A DNA stretch of 64,000 nt from Streptomyces griseus (GCF_900460065.1 NZ_UAVD01000025.1:248001-312000), one strand, 5' to 3'; positions 19,194 through 29,417 are shown, counted from the stretch's first letter. Numbers and translations are program-made. Notes: a model not told the origin generated them from the sequence alone.

Positions 19194-19676
19194 ATGATGA
19201 GCATCGTGGAACGTGAGCTGGAGCTGAAGCTGGTCCTGTCCCCCGAGCGGTCCATTCCGGTACCCGCCCGGCTGACCTATCGCACGGACGACCCGTACGC
19301 CGTGCACATCGCCTTCCACATCGGCTCCGAGTCGCCCGTGCACTGGACGTTCGCCCGCGAGCTGCTGGTGGAGGGGGTGTTCCGGCCGTGCGGGCACGGG
19401 GACGTACGGATCTGGCCGACGAAGGTCGCGGGCCGCAGCGTCGTCTGTGTGGCCCTCACCTCCCCCGACGGCAACGCCCTGCTCGAGATGAACTCGGCCG
19501 CCGTGGCCGCCTGGGTGGAGCGGACCCTGCGGGTGGTGCCGCCGGGTTCGGAGAGCGACCGGCTCGGCATCGACGAGGCGCTGGCGGAGCTGCTGGCCCC
19601 GCTGCCGGCCGACGACCTCTGGCTGAGCGACCCGTGGCAGTCGGACGACGCGCCGTCCCAGGACGGCGAGGCGTGA
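19194..19676 (+). CDS. ssgG: SsgA-like sporulation protein (SsgG)
   Basis: This 160-residue SALP-family protein is found only in morphologically complex actinomycetes. SALPs guide septum placement and wall remodelling during sporulation. The family core includes PVPARLTYRTDDPYAVHIAFH, VHWTFARELL and GDVRIWP, then NALLEMNSAAVAAWVERT at the C-terminus. Tandem ATG codons at 19194 and 19197 follow GGAAGG. The SsgG name rests on remembered gene order (next to RDD genes, a GlcD-like oxidase and hppD) more than on a motif unique to SsgG. Confidence 0.82.
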   Translation: MMSIVERELELKLVLSPERSIPVPARLTYRTDDPYAVHIAFHIGSESPVHWTFARELLVEGVFRPCGHGDVRIWPTKVAGRSVVCVALTSPDGNALLEMNSAAVAAWVERTLRVVPPGSESDRLGIDEALAELLAPLPADDLWLSDPWQSDDAPSQDGEA

Positions 19677-19677
19677 G

Positions 19678-19700
19678 GGCGGCCGGACGTGAGGGCCGCC
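19678..19700. terminator. Short hairpin between ssgG and oxidase gene
   Basis: GGCGGCC (19678-19684) and GGCCGCC (19694-19700) form a 7-base stem in the 25-base gap between converging genes. Confidence 0.5.
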
Positions 19701-19701
19701 G

Positions 19702-21069
19702 TCAGAAGAGTTTGCCGGGGTTGAGGAGGCCGAGGGGGTCGAAGGCGGCCTTGACGGAGCGTTGCAGTTCGACGCCGGTCTCGCCCAGTTCGCGGGCGAG
19801 CCACTCCTTCTTGAGGACGCCGACGCCGTGTTCGCCGGTGATGGTCCCGCCCAGTTCGAGACCGAGCGCCATGATGGCGTCGAAGGACTCGCGGGCCCGG
19901 CGGGACTCGTCGGGGTCGTGGTGGTCGAAGCAGACGACGGGATGGGTGTTGCCGTCGCCCGCGTGGGCGCAGACGCCGATGGTGAGGTCGTACTCCTCGG
20001 CGATGGCCGCCGTGCCCGCGAGCATCGCGCCGAGCCGCGAGCGCGGTACGCAGACGTCGTCGATCATCGTGGCGGGCTTGACGGCCTCCAGTGCGGTGAG
20101 CGACATCCGGCGGGCCTGGAGGAGGAGTTCGGACTCGGCGGGGTTGTCGGCGGGGACCACCTCGGTGGCCCCGGCAGCGGTGCACAGCTCGCCGACGGCG
20201 GCGAGGTCGGCCAGCGGGTCCGGGGTGTCGAAGGCGCAGAGGAGGAGCGCCTCGGTGGTCTCGGGCAGGCCCATGGAGGCCATCCGGTTGACGGCACGCA
20301 CGGTCGTACGGTCCATCAGTTCGAGGAGTGACGGGGTGTGACCGCGTTCCATGATCCGGCACACAGCGTCACAGGCGGCGGCTGCCGAGGGGAACTCGGC
20401 GGCGAGGACCAGCTGCTGGGGCGGCAGCGGTTTCAGCGCGAGGACGGCCCGGACGACGATTCCGAGGCTGCCCTCGGAGCCCACGAAAAGCCGGGTCAGG
20501 TCGTATCCGGCGACGCCCTTGGCGGTGCGGCGGCCGGTGGTCAGGAGCCGTCCGTCGGCGAGGACGACCTCCAGGCCCAGGACGTACTCGGCGGTGACCC
20601 CGTACTTCACGCAGCACAGGCCGCCGGACGCGGTGCCGATGTTGCCGCCGATGGTGCACGTCTCCCAGCTGGAGGGGTCCGGCGGGTAGGAGAGGCCGTG
20701 TTCGTTCACCGCGCGTGACAGCACCGCGTTGACGACGCCCGGTTCGACGACGGCGATCCGGTCGACCGGGCTGATCTCCAGGATCCGGTCCATCTTCACC
20801 AGGGAGAGCACGATGCAGCCGTCCGAGGCGTTGGCAGCGCCGGACAGGCCGGTACGGGCGCCCTGCGGGACGACCGGGACGCGCAGCGCGGTGGCGGTGC
20901 GCATGACGTGCTGGACCTGCTCGACCGTGCGCGGGAGCACCACGACGGCCGGGGTGCCGGCCTCGCAGAAGCTCGCCATGTCGTGGGCGTAGGACGCGGT
21001 GACGTCCGGATCGGTGATCAGCGCCTCGGGGGGCAGTCCCGCGCGCAGCCGTTCGAGGAGATCGCTCAT
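19702..21069 (-). CDS. FAD-linked oxidase (GlcD/D-lactate dehydrogenase type)
   Basis: This 455-residue flavoprotein of the vanillyl-alcohol oxidase fold has an FAD-binding domain with PVVPQGARTGLSGAA and TIGGNIGTASGG. The C-terminal oxidase domain has GVCAHAGDGNTHP, whose histidine is conserved in glycolate/D-lactate dehydrogenases, and ends in GEHGVGVLKKEW and NPGKLF. Likely substrates are 2-hydroxyacids such as D-lactate or glycolate. No Fe-S subunit gene is adjacent, so it may act as a single protein. The start at 21069 begins the family (MSDLLERLRAG). Confidence 0.88.
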   Translation of the reverse strand: MSDLLERLRAGLPPEALITDPDVTASYAHDMASFCEAGTPAVVVLPRTVEQVQHVMRTATALRVPVVPQGARTGLSGAANASDGCIVLSLVKMDRILEISPVDRIAVVEPGVVNAVLSRAVNEHGLSYPPDPSSWETCTIGGNIGTASGGLCCVKYGVTAEYVLGLEVVLADGRLLTTGRRTAKGVAGYDLTRLFVGSEGSLGIVVRAVLALKPLPPQQLVLAAEFPSAAAACDAVCRIMERGHTPSLLELMDRTTVRAVNRMASMGLPETTEALLLCAFDTPDPLADLAAVGELCTAAGATEVVPADNPAESELLLQARRMSLTALEAVKPATMIDDVCVPRSRLGAMLAGTAAIAEEYDLTIGVCAHAGDGNTHPVVCFDHHDPDESRRARESFDAIMALGLELGGTITGEHGVGVLKKEWLARELGETGVELQRSVKAAFDPLGLLNPGKLF

Positions 21070-21143
21070 GATCCAAGCGTGACACCCGGGGCCAATGGTG
21101 TGAACCCGTGGGCGGCGGCGATCCCAAGGAGCGGTGTGCTCGT

Positions 21144-21161
21144 ATGACTGACGCAGAGTGA
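21144..21161 (+). other. Five-codon upstream ORF (candidate)
   Basis: ATG at 21144 opens a five-codon frame (MTDAE) preceded by AAGGAG; its TGA stop overlaps the ATG of the TPR gene (TGATG). It may couple translation into the main gene, which lacks its own ribosome site. It is seen only as a pattern. Confidence 0.35.
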
Positions 21162-22873
21162 TGGCCATGGATGTCATGCCGCAGCAGGACCCGGAGTCGC
21201 CCCGGCCGCCCGAGCCGTCCCCGCGGGACCCCTACGTGATGCCCGCCGAAGGCGCCACCGCCGTGTCCCCGCCGCCGCCCACCCTGCGGACGACGTTGCG
21301 CCGGGCCGCGTTCGGCGCGGTGGCCGCCGGGGTGCTGCTGGCCGGGGCGCTGGTGGCGGTGGACGGGGAGGGCGACGGGCCGAAGGAGCCGGGGCCGGTC
21401 GAGCGGGCCGAGGCGGCGGCGACCGCGGGCTCGCCCGCCTCGCTGTCGGACCTCACCGCGCTGATCGGGGACCGGCAGAAGTGGGTGGAGTCCCACCCGG
21501 AGGACGCCCCGTCCCTGGCGACGCTCGGTGCGGCGTACGTGGAGTGGGGGCGGCGTTCGGCGGACAGCGCGTACTACGCCCGTGCCGAGGAGGCCCTGAA
21601 GCGTTCGCTGGCGGCCCGGTCGGGCGAGCGCGGGAACGGGGAGGCGTGGATCGGGCTGGCGGCCCTGGCCAACGCCCGGCACGACTTCCTCGCGGCGAAG
21701 CGGTGGGGCGAGACCGTGAAGAGGCAGCAGCCGAAGGCCTGGAGCGTCTACCCGGTCCTCATCGACGCGTACACCGGGCTCGGCGACCAGAAGGCGGCGA
21801 CCGCGGCGACGGAGAGCTTCGGTGAGCTGCGCAAGGGTGTTCCGGCGCTGGCCCGCACCGCGGAGCTGTACCGGGGCCAGGGCTGGCGCGAGGACGCGCT
21901 GGCCACCGCCCGGGAGGCGGCGGACCGGGCGACGCAACCCGCCGAGAAGGCCGAGGCGCTGCACCGGCTCGGCGAGCTGGCCTGGGAGCGGGGCGAACCG
22001 GAGGAGGCGGTGGCGCAGTTCGACGCGGCGCTGCGGACGGACGCCGGTCACCACGCCTCGCTGGCGGGGCGGGCCCGGGCCCTGGTGGCGCTGGAGCGCA
22101 CCGACGAGGCGCTGGCCGCGTACCAGAGCGCCCTGAAGAAGCTTCCGCGCCCGGAGTACGCCCTGGAGCTGGGCGAGCTGTGCGAGGCGCTGGGGCTGGA
22201 CGGGGACGCCCGCACCCAGTACGCGGCGCTGCGGGAGATGGTGGCCGGGGCGAAGCGGGCCGGGGTCGACGAGTCCCTGGTGCTGGCCCGCTTCGAGGCC
22301 GACCACGGGGACCCGGACGCGGCGGTGGAGCTGCTGCGGGGCCAGTGGGCGAAGCAGCACCGCAGTGCGGCGGTGGCGGACGCGCTGGGCTGGGCGCTGC
22401 ACCGGGCGGGGAACTCCGAGGAGGGCCTGGAGTACGCCCGGCGGGCCGCCGACACGGGCGTGCGGGACGCCTCGTACGCGTACCACCTGGGGGTGATCCA
22501 GCGGGAGTTGGAGGACTACGGTCCGGCGCGCCGGAATCTGGAGCGGGCCCTGCGCACCCATCCGGCCTTCTCGCCGCTCGCCGCGCCGCTGGCCCGGGAG
22601 GCGCTGGAGGCGCTGGGTGAGCCGCCGCCGGGCGGCCCGGGTGACATGCGGCCGTCCTCGCCGCCCGCCCCGGAGCCGGAGTCGAAGCCGGAGCAGGGGA
22701 GGAAGCCCGAGGCCCCGGCTCCGGCCGCTTCCCGGACGGCCCCCGCGCAGTCCTTGTCGCCCTCGGCGTCGAAGGGGCCCTCGAAGGCGGAGGAGCCCGC
22801 GAAGGCCGAGGCGGCTGAGGCGGCCGGGACGGCGGACGCGCCCGGAGGGGCCGAGGCGTCGAAGAGTCCGTGA
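21161..22873 (+). CDS. Membrane-anchored TPR protein
   Basis: This protein of about 570 residues has a Pro-rich cytoplasmic N-terminus, one membrane segment (FGAVAAGVLLAGALVAV, about residues 50-66), then at least eight TPR-like helical pairs to about residue 485 (for example ALHRLGELAWERGEPEEAVAQ). It ends in an 85-residue Pro/Ala/Lys-rich tail. TPR arrays mediate protein binding; the partner is unknown. Several starts are possible (GTG 21158, ATG 21161, 21167, 21176). ATG 21161 is chosen because a preceding mini-ORF stops in overlap with it. Confidence 0.75.
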   Translation: MAMDVMPQQDPESPRPPEPSPRDPYVMPAEGATAVSPPPPTLRTTLRRAAFGAVAAGVLLAGALVAVDGEGDGPKEPGPVERAEAAATAGSPASLSDLTALIGDRQKWVESHPEDAPSLATLGAAYVEWGRRSADSAYYARAEEALKRSLAARSGERGNGEAWIGLAALANARHDFLAAKRWGETVKRQQPKAWSVYPVLIDAYTGLGDQKAATAATESFGELRKGVPALARTAELYRGQGWREDALATAREAADRATQPAEKAEALHRLGELAWERGEPEEAVAQFDAALRTDAGHHASLAGRARALVALERTDEALAAYQSALKKLPRPEYALELGELCEALGLDGDARTQYAALREMVAGAKRAGVDESLVLARFEADHGDPDAAVELLRGQWAKQHRSAAVADALGWALHRAGNSEEGLEYARRAADTGVRDASYAYHLGVIQRELEDYGPARRNLERALRTHPAFSPLAAPLAREALEALGEPPPGGPGDMRPSSPPAPEPESKPEQGRKPEAPAPAASRTAPAQSLSPSASKGPSKAEEPAKAEAAEAAGTADAPGGAEASKSP

Positions 22874-22897
22874 CGAGCGGGCCGTGAACGGCGAACG

Positions 22898-22934
22898 CCG
22901 CCGCGGTCCGGGGTACTGCCCCGGACCGCGGCGG
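22898..22934. terminator. Bidirectional terminator
   Basis: A 16-base GC-rich stem with a five-base loop lies between the converging TPR gene and hppD. Confidence 0.85.
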
Positions 22935-22956
22935 CCTTCCGCGGGGGAGACGCGGC

Positions 22957-24156
<1,200 letters not shown>

Positions 24157-24224
24157 TCAATATGCCCAGTGAATTGCCATGATGGCCGGACTATCTGTAC
24201 AGGGTGACCATCGAAGGCGGGCTC

Positions 24225-24698
24225 ATGGCGATCGATCATCTGGACGGGCGGCTCATCGTGCTGCTCGCGCGCGAACCGCGGATCGGCGTCCTCGAAGCAT
24301 CCCGGCGGCTCGGGGTGGCGCGCGGGACCGTGCAGGCGCGGCTGGACCGTCTTCAGTCGAACGGCGTCATCCGGGGGTTCGGCCCCGACGTGGATCCGGC
24401 GGCGCTCGGCTACCCGGTCACCGCGTTCGCCACGCTGGAGATCAAACAGGGCCAAGGGGCCGACGTACGCGCCCATTTGGGCGGTGTGCCGGAGGTGCTG
24501 GAGTTGCACACGACCACCGGGCACGGCGACATGTTCTGCCGCCTGGTCGCCCGCTCCAACGCCGATCTCCAGCGGGTGATCGACCGGGTTGTCGGCTTTG
24601 ATGGCATTGTCCGGGCCTCCACGGCGATCGTCATGGAGAACCCGGTTCCACTGCGGATCATCCCGCTGGTGGAACAGGCGGCCGAGGACACCGACTGA
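24225..24698 (+). CDS. Lrp/AsnC-family regulator
   Basis: This 157-residue transcription factor has an N-terminal winged helix (LEASRRLGVARGTVQARLDRL, about residues 24-44, then NGVIRGFG) and a C-terminal RAM effector domain (VTAFATLEIKQG to MENPVPLRIIPLVE). These proteins sense amino acids or related ligands. The gene diverges from hppD, so tyrosine or phenylalanine metabolites are likely effectors. The ATG at 24225 is preferred; a GTG at 24204 would add seven residues. An ABC operon starts 41 bases downstream and may be cotranscribed. Confidence 0.87.
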   Translation: MAIDHLDGRLIVLLAREPRIGVLEASRRLGVARGTVQARLDRLQSNGVIRGFGPDVDPAALGYPVTAFATLEIKQGQGADVRAHLGGVPEVLELHTTTGHGDMFCRLVARSNADLQRVIDRVVGFDGIVRASTAIVMENPVPLRIIPLVEQAAEDTD

Positions 24699-24739
24699 GC
24701 GAAGGGCTCGGGAGGCCACCCGATCCGAAGGAGCGCCGT

Positions 24740-25387
24740 GTGAGCTTCTGGGAGTATCTGAGCACCCGCCACCAGCAGCTCCTCACGGACGCGTTCCAGC
24801 ACGTCAGCGCGGTCTTCCAGTGCATGGTCATCGCCACCGTGCTGGGCGTGGTCATCGGCGTGGTGAGCTACCGCAGCGGCTGGGGCGGCTCGCTCGCCAT
24901 CACCTCCACGGCCACGATCCTCACCATCCCCTCGCTCGCCGCGATCGGTCTGCTGATCCCGCTGGTCGGCCTCGGCGTCGCACCGACCGTGATCACCCTG
25001 ACGCTGTACGGGCTGCTGCCGATCGTCCGGAACTCCATCGTCGGCCTGCGGGGCGTCGATCCGTCGCTGGTCGACGCGGCGACGGGCATCGGCATGTCGC
25101 GGCTGGCCCGGCTGTGCCGGGTGGAGCTGCCGCTCGCCTGGCCGCCGATCCTGACCGGCATCCGGGTGGCGACCCAGATGCTCATGGGGATCGCCGCCAT
25201 CGCCGCGTACGCCTCCGGGCCCGGCCTCGGCAACGAGATCTTCCGGGGCATCGCCTCGCTGGGCAGCGCCAACGCGATCAACCAGGTCCTCGCGGGCACG
25301 CTCGGCATCGTGATCCTCGCCCTGATCTTCGACGCCGCGTACGTCCTGCTGGGACGGCTGACCATCCCGAGGGGGATCCGTGCCTGA
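24740..25387 (+). CDS. Osmoprotectant ABC transporter permease (OpuCB type)
   Basis: This 215-residue permease has five to six membrane helices and the OpuC/ProW-type loop VDAATGIGMSRLARLCRVELPLA (EAA motif). It imports glycine betaine, carnitine or choline with the ATPase and second permease. The GTG start at 24740 follows AAGGAG. Its 3' end overlaps the ATPase gene by 8 bases. The operon has two permease genes flanking the ATPase, then a lipoprotein that binds substrate. Confidence 0.9.
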   Translation: MSFWEYLSTRHQQLLTDAFQHVSAVFQCMVIATVLGVVIGVVSYRSGWGGSLAITSTATILTIPSLAAIGLLIPLVGLGVAPTVITLTLYGLLPIVRNSIVGLRGVDPSLVDAATGIGMSRLARLCRVELPLAWPPILTGIRVATQMLMGIAAIAAYASGPGLGNEIFRGIASLGSANAINQVLAGTLGIVILALIFDAAYVLLGRLTIPRGIRA

Positions 25388-26657
25388 GACCGAGACCGAG
25401 ACCGGCACCGGGGCCGCCACCGCGGGCGGGGCCGCCGCCACCTCCGGGGCCACCATCCAGCTGGAGAACCTCACCAAGAGCTACCCGGGCAACCCGAACC
25501 CGGCCGTCGAGAACGTCTCGATGGAGATCAGGGCGGGCGAGACGGTGATCTTCGTCGGCCCGTCCGGCTGCGGAAAGTCCACCACCCTGAAGATGATCAA
25601 CCGGCTGATCGAGCCGACGTCGGGCCGGATCCGGATCGACGACGAGGACGTCACCGACATCGACCCGGTGAAGCTCCGCCGCAAGATCGGCTACGCCATC
25701 CAGTCCTCCGGTCTCTTCCCGCACATGACGGTCGCGGACAACATCGCCCTGGTCCCGAAGATGGTCGGCTGGTCCAAGTCCCGGGTGAAGGACCGGGTGG
25801 AGGAGATGCTCGACCTGGTGGGCCTGGACCCGCGCGAGTTCCACGGCCGCTATCCGCGCCAGCTCTCCGGCGGGCAGCAGCAGCGCGTGGGCGTGGCGCG
25901 GGCGCTGGCCGCCGACCCTCCCGTCCTCCTGATGGACGAGCCGTTCGGGGCGGTCGACCCGATCACCCGGGACCACCTCCAGGACGAGCTGATCCGGCTC
26001 CAGCACGAACTGCACAAGACGATCGTGTTCGTCACCCACGACTTCGACGAGGCGATCAAGCTCGGCGACCGGATCGCGGTGCTGCGGGAGCGCTCGCACA
26101 TCGCGCAGTTCGACACCCCCGAGGCGATCCTGACCAACCCCACGGACGACTTCGTCTCCGGCTTCGTGGGCGCGGGCGCGGCCCTGAAGCGGCTGAACCT
26201 CACCCGGGTCCGGGACGTCGATGTCGCGGACTTCCCGACGGTGACCGTCGAGGACCCGCTCCAGACCATCTTCAACAAGCTGCGCAACGGCCCGCACAAC
26301 GAGCTGCTGATGCTGGACCGCCGCAACCGCCCGTACAAGTGGCTGCGGCGCGGCGACCTGATGCGGGCGCGCGGTTCGCTGGCGCGGGCCGGGCAGCTGG
26401 TGCACGACACGGTGACCCGGGACGCCACGCTGCACGACGCCCTGGAGGCGGTCCTCACCGACAGCGGGGGCCGGGTGGCGGTGACGGGGCGGCGCGGCGA
26501 GTTCATCGGGGTCGTCGACATGAAGACGCTGATGGACAACGTGCAGGAGCTGCTGGAGGCCGACCGGCTGACGGCGATGGAGCACCAGCACGAGCTGGAG
26601 GAGCTGCGGGTCCACCGGACGGAGCAGGAGCTGGAGGGGGGTGGCGGCGGAGCATGA
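25380..26657 (+). CDS. Osmoprotectant ABC transporter ATPase with CBS domains (OpuCA type)
   Basis: This 425-residue ATPase has Walker A GPSGCGKST, signature LSGGQQQR and Walker B LLMDEPFGAVD, with the switch His in FVTHDFDEA. A C-terminal CBS pair (about residues 285-390: DFPTVTVEDPLQTIF and VTRDATLHDALEAV) is typical of osmoregulated transporters, where CBS modules sense ionic strength. The last 30 residues are acidic, Gln-rich and helical. GTG start 25380; ATGA overlap with the next gene. Confidence 0.92.
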   Translation: MPETETETGTGAATAGGAAATSGATIQLENLTKSYPGNPNPAVENVSMEIRAGETVIFVGPSGCGKSTTLKMINRLIEPTSGRIRIDDEDVTDIDPVKLRRKIGYAIQSSGLFPHMTVADNIALVPKMVGWSKSRVKDRVEEMLDLVGLDPREFHGRYPRQLSGGQQQRVGVARALAADPPVLLMDEPFGAVDPITRDHLQDELIRLQHELHKTIVFVTHDFDEAIKLGDRIAVLRERSHIAQFDTPEAILTNPTDDFVSGFVGAGAALKRLNLTRVRDVDVADFPTVTVEDPLQTIFNKLRNGPHNELLMLDRRNRPYKWLRRGDLMRARGSLARAGQLVHDTVTRDATLHDALEAVLTDSGGRVAVTGRRGEFIGVVDMKTLMDNVQELLEADRLTAMEHQHELEELRVHRTEQELEGGGGGA

Positions 26658-27520
26658 GCCCCAGCCACCAGGCCCGCTCCGGGAAGGAGCCTCCGCCGTC
26701 CCGGCCGCCGGGCGAGCACGACGTCAAGGGCCACGCGTTCCACGACGAGGAGAGCGACCCCTCCCCCGCCCCGGCCGCGCCGGAGCGCCGGATCACCTGG
26801 CGGAAGCTGGTGGTCCTGCCGGCGGTGCTCGTGGTCATCGTGGTCGTCACCTACGTCTGGATCACCAACATCCACCTGGACTCGATCGCGGAGAACTCGC
26901 TGACCGGCGGAAACGTACAGCTGCGCTGGTGGCAGCATGTGCGTCTGACGGCGATCTCCACGTTCTGGGTGCTGATCATCGCGATCCCGCTGGGCATCGC
27001 CCTGACGCGGCGGCGGCTGCGGAAGGCGGCCCCGGCGTTCACCGCGCTGGCCAACATCGGGCAGGCGACGCCCGCGATCGGCCTGCTGGCACTGCTGGTG
27101 ATCTGGCTGGGCATCGGCCCGCGCACCGCGATCATCGGCATCGTGATCTACGCGGTGCTGCCGGTGCTCTCCAACACGGTGGCGGGGCTGCGGGCGATCG
27201 AGCCGAACATGATCGAGGCGGCGCGCGGGATGGGGATGTCCGGCCGGGGCGTCCTGCTGAAGGTGGAGCTGCCGCTCGCGGTCCCGCTGATCCTGGCCGG
27301 GGTGCGTACGGCGCTCGTCCTGAACGTCGGCACGGCGACGCTGGCGACGTTCGGCGGGGGCGGCGGACTCGGCGACCTGATCACCTCGGGGATCCAGACC
27401 CAGCGCATGCCCGTGCTGATCATCGGCTCGGTGCTGACGGTGGTGCTGGCGCTGCTGGTGGACTGGCTGGCCTCGCTGGCCGAACTGGCGCTGACGCCGC
27501 GCGGGCTGGAGGAGCGGTGA
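26654..27520 (+). CDS. Osmoprotectant ABC transporter permease (OpuCD type)
   Basis: This 288-residue permease has a 50-residue hydrophilic N-terminus, one extra membrane helix (VVLPAVLVVIVVVTYVWI), then the five-helix core with EAARGMGMSGRGVLLKVELPLA, the paralogue of the first permease. The long loop before the core (LDSIAENSLTGGNVQLRWW) is usual in this subtype. It overlaps the ATPase stop (ATGA) and the next start (GTGA), so the whole operon is translationally coupled. Confidence 0.9.
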   Translation: MSPSHQARSGKEPPPSRPPGEHDVKGHAFHDEESDPSPAPAAPERRITWRKLVVLPAVLVVIVVVTYVWITNIHLDSIAENSLTGGNVQLRWWQHVRLTAISTFWVLIIAIPLGIALTRRRLRKAAPAFTALANIGQATPAIGLLALLVIWLGIGPRTAIIGIVIYAVLPVLSNTVAGLRAIEPNMIEAARGMGMSGRGVLLKVELPLAVPLILAGVRTALVLNVGTATLATFGGGGGLGDLITSGIQTQRMPVLIIGSVLTVVLALLVDWLASLAELALTPRGLEER

Positions 27521-28482
27521 GGAGGAGACTGCTGCTGGCGCTGGTGCCGGTGCTGCTGGTGGGCGGCTGCGGGCTCAAGAGCGGTTCGCCGATGGTGGAC
27601 GACGTGTCCCCGGGGTCGGTCGGGCGGGGCGAGCCGCTCAAGGGCGCGACCCTGACGGTCACCTCCAAGAACTTCAGCGAGAACATCATCCTGGGCCAGA
27701 TGACCGGCCTGGTGTTCAAGGCGGCCGGGGCGGAGGTCCTGGACCGGACGAACCTGCCGGGTTCGATCAGCGCCCGCGAGGCCATCATCAACGGCGACGC
27801 CGACGCCCAGTGGGACTACACCGGCACCGGCTGGATCACCTTCCTCGGCCACGCGGAGCCGATCGTCGACCCGAAGAAGCAGTACGAGGCGGTACGGGAC
27901 GAGGACCGGGGCAACGGGGTGGTCTGGCTGCCGCCGGCGCCGCTCGACAACACGTACGCGCTCGCCATCAGCGAGAAGAACAACGCGAAGTACCGGCTGA
28001 AGACCCTCTCGGACGTGGCGGCCCTGGCGAAGAGGGATCCGGGCGCGGTGACGATCTGCGTGGAGAACGAGTTCGCCTCCCGCGACGACGGGCTTCCCGG
28101 CATGGAGAAGCGGTACGGGATGAGGATCCCGGCGGGCAACATCCAGAAGATGGACGCCGGGATCATCTACACCCAGGTCTCCACGTCCGACTCCTGCCTG
28201 CTGGGCGAGGTGTTCACCACCGACGGCCGGATCAAGGCCATGAACCTGGACGTCCTGGAGGACGACAAGCACTTCTTCCCCAACTACAACGCCTCCCCCG
28301 TCATCCACGAGGCCACCTTCGAGAAGTACCCGGTGATCGCGGAGCTGCTGGACCCGCTGGCGAGGAAGCTGACGACGGAGGTCGCGCAGACGCTGAACGC
28401 CAAGGTGGACGTGGAGGGCGAGGACCCGCACGAGGTGGCGAAGGACTGGCTGGTGGCGGAGGGGTTCATCGAGGAGGGGTGA
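27517..28482 (+). CDS. Osmoprotectant-binding lipoprotein (OpuCC/ProX type)
   Basis: This 321-residue binding lipoprotein has the signal MRRRLLLALVPVLLVGGC with lipobox VGGC at residues 15-18. The two-lobed OpuAC-type fold includes LTVTSKNFSENIILGQ and WDYTGTGWITFLG. The aromatic cage for quaternary amines is plausible at YTGTGW and NYNASPV. The GTG start overlaps the permease stop; GGAGG lies a few bases upstream. It is the last gene of the operon. Confidence 0.92.
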   Translation: MRRRLLLALVPVLLVGGCGLKSGSPMVDDVSPGSVGRGEPLKGATLTVTSKNFSENIILGQMTGLVFKAAGAEVLDRTNLPGSISAREAIINGDADAQWDYTGTGWITFLGHAEPIVDPKKQYEAVRDEDRGNGVVWLPPAPLDNTYALAISEKNNAKYRLKTLSDVAALAKRDPGAVTICVENEFASRDDGLPGMEKRYGMRIPAGNIQKMDAGIIYTQVSTSDSCLLGEVFTTDGRIKAMNLDVLEDDKHFFPNYNASPVIHEATFEKYPVIAELLDPLARKLTTEVAQTLNAKVDVEGEDPHEVAKDWLVAEGFIEEG

Positions 28483-28498
28483 GCGGCGGGGACCCGGT

Positions 28499-28552
28499 GC
28501 AAAGGTTTCCTTGCAAAAAAGACTTGCAAAGAACTGTTTGCATCTCTACCGT
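28499..28552 (+). promoter_or_regulatory. arsR-type promoter with phased TGCAAA operator
   Basis: TTGCAA (28524-28529), a 17-base spacer and TACCGT (28547-28552) end 7 bases before the regulator ATG, giving a leaderless transcript. TGCAAA recurs at 28499, 28512 and 28525, exactly 13 bases apart. The last copy forms an inverted repeat with TTTGCA at 28537-28542 across the -35 and spacer, suiting autorepression. Confidence 0.7.
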
Positions 28553-28558
28553 CGAGTC

Positions 28559-29173
28559 ATGGCAGAGAACGAGGGCGCCCGCCCCTACCGCTACGACGGC
28601 ACCGACCGGAAGATCCACAACGTCGACGCCCGGACCCTGCGGGCCATCGCCCACCCCCTCCGGATGCGGCTGCTGCGAGCGCTGCGCGAATTCGGCCCGG
28701 CCACCGCCTCCCAACTCGGCGATCGGCTGGGCGAGTCGAGCGGCGCGACCAGCTACCACCTGCGCCAGCTCGCCGAGTCCGGCATGGTCGAGGACGCACC
28801 GGAGCTGGGCAAGGGGCGGGAGCGCTGGTGGCGTTCGGCCCACGACGGCTCGACCGTGGAGAGCGCCGAGTTCCGGACCCACGCCGACCCGGAGGTGCGC
28901 GGGGCCATCGACTTCGTCCTCCACGAGACGGCCAGCGGCCACGCCCAGGAGCTGAACACCTGGCTGGGCACGATGGACGACTGGCCGAAGGAGTGGCAGC
29001 GCAGCTGGGACATGAGCGACTTCACGATCCGCCTCACCCCGGAGCTGGCCCTGGAGCTGGCCCGGAAGGCCCAGGAGCTCGTGGAGAGCTACCGGGGCCG
29101 GGTCCCCGACGACACCGAGGGCTCGGCCGTCGTCCGGACCCACCTGCACACCTTCCCGCGCCCCTCCGAATGA
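28559..29173 (+). CDS. ArsR-family winged-helix regulator
   Basis: This 204-residue regulator has an ArsR-like N-terminal domain: TLRAIAHPLRMRLLRALREFG, then ATASQLGDRLGESSGATSYH as the recognition helix, then LAESGMVE. The C-terminal 110 residues are helical, with a Trp-rich stretch (DDWPKEWQRSWDMSD). No metal-binding Cys pair is seen, so it is not a classic metal sensor. It is first in an operon with a small ORF and an MFS exporter, and probably represses all three from the phased operator upstream. Confidence 0.87.
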   Translation: MAENEGARPYRYDGTDRKIHNVDARTLRAIAHPLRMRLLRALREFGPATASQLGDRLGESSGATSYHLRQLAESGMVEDAPELGKGRERWWRSAHDGSTVESAEFRTHADPEVRGAIDFVLHETASGHAQELNTWLGTMDDWPKEWQRSWDMSDFTIRLTPELALELARKAQELVESYRGRVPDDTEGSAVVRTHLHTFPRPSE

Positions 29174-29219
29174 AGGCGCGGACCACCTCGCCCGCCGGCC
29201 TCCCGAAGGGAATCCCGTC

Positions 29220-29417
29220 ATGCACGCCGACGTCCACCACCTCCTGCACACGGTCGTCTCGGCCGAACTCCACTCCCGGGCTCGGGCGTTCCGCCTCCCC
29301 CGCACCAGCCTTCGCACCCGGGTCGGCTGGACCCTGGTCGAGGTGGGCCTGCGCCTGACGGCCCGGAGCCAGGAGGCGACCGCGCCTCGCACCGCCGCCG
29401 CCTTCCATCCGGCGTAA
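29220..29417 (+). CDS. Small conserved-looking protein in the arsR-MFS operon
   Basis: This 65-residue protein starts MHADVHHLLHTVVSAELHSR and contains RTRVGWTLVEVGLRLTARSQ. It is basic and helical, with no membrane helix. GAAGGGAA precedes the ATG, and it sits in register between the regulator and the exporter with short gaps. From memory, similar small ORFs with this GWTLVEVGLRL segment occur beside regulators in other Streptomyces, but the function is unknown. Confidence 0.6.
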   Translation: MHADVHHLLHTVVSAELHSRARAFRLPRTSLRTRVGWTLVEVGLRLTARSQEATAPRTAAAFHPA

